Assembly: GCA_027924585.1 (NCBI GenBank)
Contig: BSBM01001387.1
Span: 1,984,001-2,048,000, forward strand
Length of the DNA: 64,000 nt
Direction of reading: 5' to 3'
Source: Larix kaempferi
Taxonomy: Eukaryota > Streptophyta > Pinopsida > Pinales > Pinaceae
The notes under the pieces are model-generated. The model was not told where the DNA came from. It did not search any database and saw only the letters and a program-made list of their open reading frames with translations. Positions within the stretch are counted from its first letter, which is position 1, and each line of letters begins with the position of its first letter. Below are positions 59,601 to 64,000 of the stretch, piece after piece. Made by a program: the position numbers and the translations under genes.

Positions 59601-61153
59601 CTTCCCTCGTCATCAAGGCACAACACCTTCTTCGCATAGCAGTCTAAGAAATCTCTATGGCCTTCTAACCAATCCATGCCAATAATGAGGTCATAAGTCC
59701 CCAAATTGGTGACATAAGCATCCAACTTAGTGGTGCAAACTCCTAAGTCAACCTCACAACCTCTCACTTTAAGACCTACTGGTTGCTTAGCTCCTGAAGC
59801 CATTTCAACCAGTTTGAAATCATCGTGCTCGTAGGCTGCCAACCCACATTTATCTAATGCAAATGGTGAAATAAAACTATCAGTTGCTCCTGGATCAAAC
59901 AAAATTTTAAGTTTGACATTGTTTACATTACCGGTGGATTCTACTACGGTAGACTGATATTCTGCCTAGTGGTTATGCACCGCTGCATGAATCCGATGAC
60001 TGTTACCCGAACTATCCATGGGTGCTTTTCCTTCCCTGTGCCTGCTGCTTGACTGACCCTTGGGACAGTCTCGCTGGAAATGAGGACCTCCGCATCCCCA
60101 ACAAGAGAGATTGGGAGGGGCTTGCATGTTGCTCGAAGGAATCCTCTGAGATGAGTTCCTTCCCCTGGTTCCTCTAAAACCCCTTGCTCCTCTATAGGAA
60201 CTTCCCTGTGTACGTCCCTGGCTTTGGTGGGTTGTGGATGATGCCTGCGAGATTGAGTTAATTGAAGTATTACCCCTCGGTGTGAACCTGTTACCATAAG
60301 GAGGAGGTCTAGATTATCCTCCCCTGAAGTAAGGACATGACGCCTTCCCTGAAACATATTGATTGGTTCCTGTCAACTTACTACCCTCTTTTCCATCTGA
60401 CATATCAGCTGCATAACGAGCATACTCAACTGCCATGGAAACTGAAGTTGGCTTCCACATCCGCACAGCAGCTCTAATCTTGTAGTTAAGTCCATACACA
60501 AAACGCTCTACCTGACAATCATCTGCATCAAGGTAAGGAACATATTTTACCAGTTCCATAAATCGAGATTCATACTCCTCCACCGTCTTGTCTCCCTGTA
60601 CTAAGGCATGGAGTGCACCTGCATGTTCTTCCTTGTAATAATTTGGCAAATACTTCATGTGGAACCTTTCCTCGAACAGTTCCCAAGAAGTTGTAAGAGG
60701 AGTAAGGTGCAACTGCTTCTCGAGGTCTGACCACCAATTCAAAGCATCTTCTTTAAGCTGAAAGACAGCCATCCTAGCCTTGGAACTAGATGTGTACTCA
60801 TTCAATGCGAAGCATCTCTTCATGCCTTCCAGCCATGCTTCGGCATGATTACCGGGTCGTCCTCCTGAAAACTATGGAACCTTTATCTTTTGCAACTCCC
60901 TCGATATGTCCTGAATCGGTTCCAGTCTTGGGCCATGTGCCCTTTCAGAGTTCTCTCGACTCACTTGAGTGGTTTCCACCTCGACGGCCCTTTCCGACTG
61001 CCTGTTCATCGTGGTCATAATAGCCTCCAAAGACCTCATTATGATTTGCATTTCAGGCGTTGAGGTTGATCGTGGCGGTGTTGGCGGTGGCGGAGGTGGT
61101 GGTGACGGTGGTCGACCTTGACCTCGACCTCGACCTCTGCGTGTTGTTACCAT
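56642..61153 (-). pseudogene. Tekay-like gag-pol with chromodomain, six nonsense codons
   Basis: A single frame of 1504 codons including the final stop, with no frameshift. Premature stops (coding strand) at 60872-60874 TAG, 60314-60316 TAA, 59966-59968 TAG, 59474-59476 TGA, 58712-58714 TAA and 58358-58360 TAG. Order: basic, Pro-rich N-terminus (MVTTRRGRGRGQG, eight- and seven-Pro runs); gag (LKEDALNWWSDLE, WELFEERFHMKYLP); zinc knuckle CWGCGGPHFQRDC (60065-60103); protease MFDPGATDSFISPF, with Pro where Ser/Thr follows the Asp. RT has [23 protein letters not shown] and [10 protein letters not shown]; RNase [17 protein letters not shown]; integrase an HHCC region, VISMDFVVGLP, IISDRDPKF and TDGQTERVNQ. 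The chromodomain contains ILDRRVRQLRSR, VKVQWDKY and ATWEDVETMRRYFPSLF. It would have bound modified histone tails during integration. Confidence 0.96.
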
Positions 61154-61800
61154 GATAGTTCTTGAGTTATTGAAATAAAATCATATCCTTAGTTGTTCAA
61201 TCAAATATACACGGAACTAAAATGTAGGTATTCAATAACTTGCATCATGAGATAACAAATTGTCAAGATTAGCGCAGTAAAATCTATAGTCGTTTTTATT
61301 TAAACAATCTTGTCATGGTGTTCAGCTCGTCATGCTGGTCTTAATGGTGTCTTGTTTTTGAGATTTCGGGTCTCTTTCATCCCTTCGACTAGGAGTTGAA
61401 ATCTCGGCAAAATTTTTAATATCTCTATTTTAATTAACTTTAAATGTTACCCCTTTAATCTAAACAACCTAATTAACATTAATTGTTTAAACCTCAACCA
61501 ATCATAGTTAAGTTTAATACTAAAAATTAAAATTCCTATAAAGCATATATTTTAACAACGTATGTTATAACAAAATTAAATTAATTAATTAATTAATTAA
61601 TTTTTATAATACATATAATCTAACAAAATATAAATAATTTTTAAATTTTATAAAACATACATTCTCTCAAAATATATAAAAATAAATTTTAATTTTAATA
61701 CAACATATATTATATCCTCCTATATATATTTCACGAACATATATACATGCTTTTACAACTATATACAAATATATACGTAGATTTATAAACCGTAGATTTT
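61154..61800. other. AT-rich region right of the Tekay gag
   Basis: Contains a TTAATTAATTAATTAATTAA run near 61580 and short AT repeats. It should include the element's leader and primer site, but none is recognisable, so a truncation junction probably lies here. Confidence 0.5.
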
Positions 61801-61841
61801 TACCACGCGGCTTTTCACCGCCATGCAAAGAGCGAGTATGC

Positions 61842-62246
61842 ATGAAGGACACGCGGTCTCTCCAAGCAACCCACCGCCCTCGGAAAGTGGGGGAAACCCT
61901 AAATAGGGTCAATCCCCAAGACGCGGCCATTTTCACCCTCTCTCCTGCAGTTTTAGCTCTGCAACTCCCAGCTTCTATGGTAGAAGCACTGCAGCTTGTT
62001 GCACGTTTGAGCGTGGTGCTTGCAAGGAATGCTAGTGAGCATGGTGCTTGCAACATTATGGTGCGCGCTGGTCGAGCTACACAAGCTGTCCATTCGTCTG
62101 GTTTGTTTTTTGAAGGGAAGAGGAGGTCCATTCCGTTAAAATTGTCGTGGCTCAATAAGTTTGAAGCTTGCTATAAAATGCTCAGTGAGGGCCACGTAAA
62201 TGGTAAGGAGATGGGTGTTATGAGCTCTCTTCTTGAGCACGAGTGA
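61842..62246 (+). CDS. Unrecognised 134-codon frame in a GC-richer segment
   Basis: The frame starts at ATG 61842, preceded by a CG-containing region unlike the surrounding repeats. Visible parts: VEALQLVARLSVVLARNA and LSWLNKFEACYKMLSEGHVN, plausibly helical. I recognise no family. Composition differs from the flanking AT-rich DNA, so it may be an exon or an exon fragment of a host gene, but the frame alone is weak evidence. The opposite-strand frame overlapping it is equally unrecognised. Confidence 0.25.
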   Translation: MKDTRSLQATHRPRKVGETLNRVNPQDAAIFTLSPAVLALQLPASMVEALQLVARLSVVLARNASEHGACNIMVRAGRATQAVHSSGLFFEGKRRSIPLKLSWLNKFEACYKMLSEGHVNGKEMGVMSSLLEHE

Positions 62247-62402
62247 AAAGTTTTTTGTGTGGCGGCCTCTTGGGCTTCAGCTTCGATATATATTAAGTTC
62301 GTCCAGTTGGGAATTTTCATATTTGCATGCTTACCCGCTTGCAATTCCGAGCAACAACAGCAGAAGCCATTGTTTCGCCTCCCTGTTGGGATTGAGGCTG
62401 GG

Positions 62403-62424
62403 TTTTTTTTTTTTTTTTTTTTTT
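62403..62424. repeat. Poly-T tract of 22
   Basis: Homopolymer T run. It could be the reverse complement of a poly-A tail of a retroposed sequence; no accompanying retrogene or target duplication was identified. Confidence 0.9.
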
Positions 62425-62587
62425 CACAGAAACGAAAACCCTCCGTGAAATAGCCACATGGTTGTTTAAACGTAATTTTAACATGGCTACGGGTCACGCT
62501 CTTGGTGCGTTCTGGGCACTTGGGCGTTCTGGGCACTTGGGCGTTGGCTTGATTACCCGGATGAACGTTGTGCCGTAAACGACAGGT

Positions 62588-62950
62588 TTGCGATCAACTC
62601 GAGTCACCATGTCTGCAATCCACACTCATACTTGCGCAAGACACCTCACAAAAGAGTTTCTGGCGATGGAGGATTCGTGGGGACCCTTTGAATTCGTTCT
62701 TGGTTCAATGGGAGGCCCTCGGTGTTGTGCGTTGGCTTGGGCGTCCACGGCATCCGGGCTTGCTCTTGGCGCTTGGAGAATGGGTGATACGTGGGTGGCT
62801 GCAAGTCGTGGAACTTGGCCTTCTAACCGGCTAATGTTTTATGAGAAACAAAGGGAAAGGAAAGAAGCCCCATGCCCCGTTCATAGTAGGCTTATGCAAA
62901 AATTTATCCTTCCACTCTACATACCAAAGGTTCTGCGATTCAGGTTCTGA
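62588..62950 (+). CDS. Unrecognised 120-codon frame
   Basis: A second open frame in the GC-richer block (GPFEFVLGSMGGPRCCALAW, ASTASGLALGAWRMGDTW). No family recognised. A tandem GGGCGTTCTGGGCACTT duplication lies just upstream (62509-62545). It could be part of the same decayed gene as 61842-62246 or chance. Confidence 0.15.
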   Translation: MRSTRVTMSAIHTHTCARHLTKEFLAMEDSWGPFEFVLGSMGGPRCCALAWASTASGLALGAWRMGDTWVAASRGTWPSNRLMFYEKQRERKEAPCPVHSRLMQKFILPLYIPKVLRFRF

Positions 62951-64000
62951 TCGTGGAGTTTTCCATAACAAGGTTTTGTAATGACGAAAAAATATGAACC
63001 GGTTAATCCCAGATCTCTTTCATGGCGATGGAGACTCGAGTATAGGGTAAGGGCGAATCCAGGCTGACTCCAAACCAAGAAAGAAGGTAAGCAGCATGAC
63101 CTACTGTATTAGAACTCTCCAATTTTGTTCGGGTACAATTTCATAGAAGCAAAGATAGTGTTTTTCGTTGCTTCTACGTTAATCTTTAAGGGAAATACAG
63201 TTAATAGTTTTATGGATTGACCTAGAACTAAACCCTACCATTTAAAGTTTTTAAGAACCTATTTGTTCAAGAGAGGTCATTAGACCAATACTTAATATCT
63301 TTCGAGGTTTACTACCGAGGCTTCCAGGGTTGTACAGAGATGTATCCCTTATGCAATGGAAAGAGAATTTGATCTCACTTTTATAAATTTTTGTCTATCC
63401 AAACTAAGTGTGGGATTTCCTCAAATCTATACTTTGGTTTGGAAAAGCCGGAAGAAAGGTTTTAGAGAAAATACAGGAAGTTCTGGCTTGACCCAAGAAT
63501 TTCTTCCTTTAATGTAATCTTAATAGAACTCTGAAATTTATGATATAAATTCGTTTAGCATAACCTTTCTTGATCTGAGCATTATATGCATTAAGAATTT
63601 AACTGTATTTACTCATTTGTAGATTTATTTTAATTTATATGTGGGTTCGACCCTTGTCTGAAGGTACTGAAAGCTGATACCTGAAAATCTTCATAATTAC
63701 CCTATCATATTTTACTTGATAATGAAAACGCTATATGTGAATAGAAGAATAAATATTTATGCAGCAATCAAAATTACAAAAAAATAGCAATTACTGTGTT
63801 TTATGAATGATGAACAATTCTCTTTGTCGTCGTGAATTTCCAAGAAGTCTTCCTTCCTTTTGCAGAATACTTTTATCCCATAATACACATTACTGCTATT
63901 AGGTTTTGGCTTATGTATTATCTGGAGTAAATGTTGGGTCCAAACTCTAGGGAGAACTTGTGCTTTGTGTTTATTTGGACAGTAATGAAAAGTCTATACA
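62951..64000. other. Right-end region, nothing recognised
   Basis: Becomes AT-rich; no coding motif, LTR end, satellite monomer or RNA gene seen. Confidence 0.5.

Larger units (their letters stand above)
53883..61153 (-). mobile_element. Tekay/Del-like chromovirus (Ty3-gypsy), 5' LTR missing
   Basis: From the right: single-frame gag-pol with a C-terminal chromodomain, polypurine tract and a long 3' LTR abutting the satellite. A 2.7-kb LTR and a chromodomain after integrase are the Tekay/Del pattern. Beyond 61153 I find neither the expected tRNA-Met primer site nor a second copy of the LTR, so the 5' end is truncated or rearranged within about 61160-61800. The left flank TAATT cannot be matched to a partner. 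Confidence 0.85.

Noticed and set aside
62403-62424. Retroposon poly-A tail (as poly-T)
   Set aside because: No adjoining SINE or processed gene and no flanking target duplication was found; a simple homopolymer is sufficient.

Overview
This 64 kb window is nuclear plant DNA made almost entirely of nested, decayed LTR retrotransposons, with a satellite array and no clearly intact conventional gene. Ty1-copia elements with tRNA-Met primer sites, several Ty3-gypsy lineages including a chromodomain element, GT-AG introns and AT-rich spacers point to a seed plant with a large repeat-rich genome. A gymnosperm would fit, but nothing here proves it. I recognised no rRNA gene, tRNA gene or CRISPR array.

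Left part (1-20153). A gypsy gag/protease remnant (1-660) is followed by a minus-strand LTR-internal-LTR-internal-LTR array of a small non-autonomous element (1254-8618). A complete copia element (2589-7803, TSD GAATA) sits inside that array. Next come a possible PP2C phosphatase exon fragment (8635-8871), AT-rich DNA, a minus-strand copia remnant with one LTR (13010-15190), and a gag-only gypsy-type element on the minus strand (15836-17127) with a long LTR-like region beyond it.

Middle (20154-34245). A younger non-autonomous copia element (20154-28046) has 604-bp LTRs and only an RT/RNase H remnant. Five tandem-repeat families lie between RNase H and its 3' LTR. It is followed by a minus-strand gypsy pol remnant (29220-31960), a duplicated block carrying GTCGA-centred palindromes (32421-32918), and a candidate LTR (33898-34245).

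Right-centre (34272-53882). A large plus-strand gypsy-like element carries a long gag with five CCHC-type knuckles, a protease, a second gag-like module, RT/RNase H/integrase and a separate ORF downstream of pol. Its gag is split by a 4.7-kb insertion (35513-40189). That insertion holds a minus-strand LTR and, on the plus strand, a spliced gene for a plant-mobile-domain-like protein with its own TATA box. The downstream ORF ends at the edge of a 4.7-kb array of 148-bp satellite monomers with a 1473-bp higher-order repeat.

Right (53883-64000). A minus-strand Tekay/Del-like chromovirus has its 3' LTR abutting the satellite. Its gag-pol is in one frame with six nonsense codons, and no 5' LTR was found. 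A GC-richer stretch (61800-62960) may hold fragments of an unrecognised host gene. No intact retrotransposition machinery is present; the best candidate for a functional protein gene is the PMD-like one at 38.5-40.1 kb.
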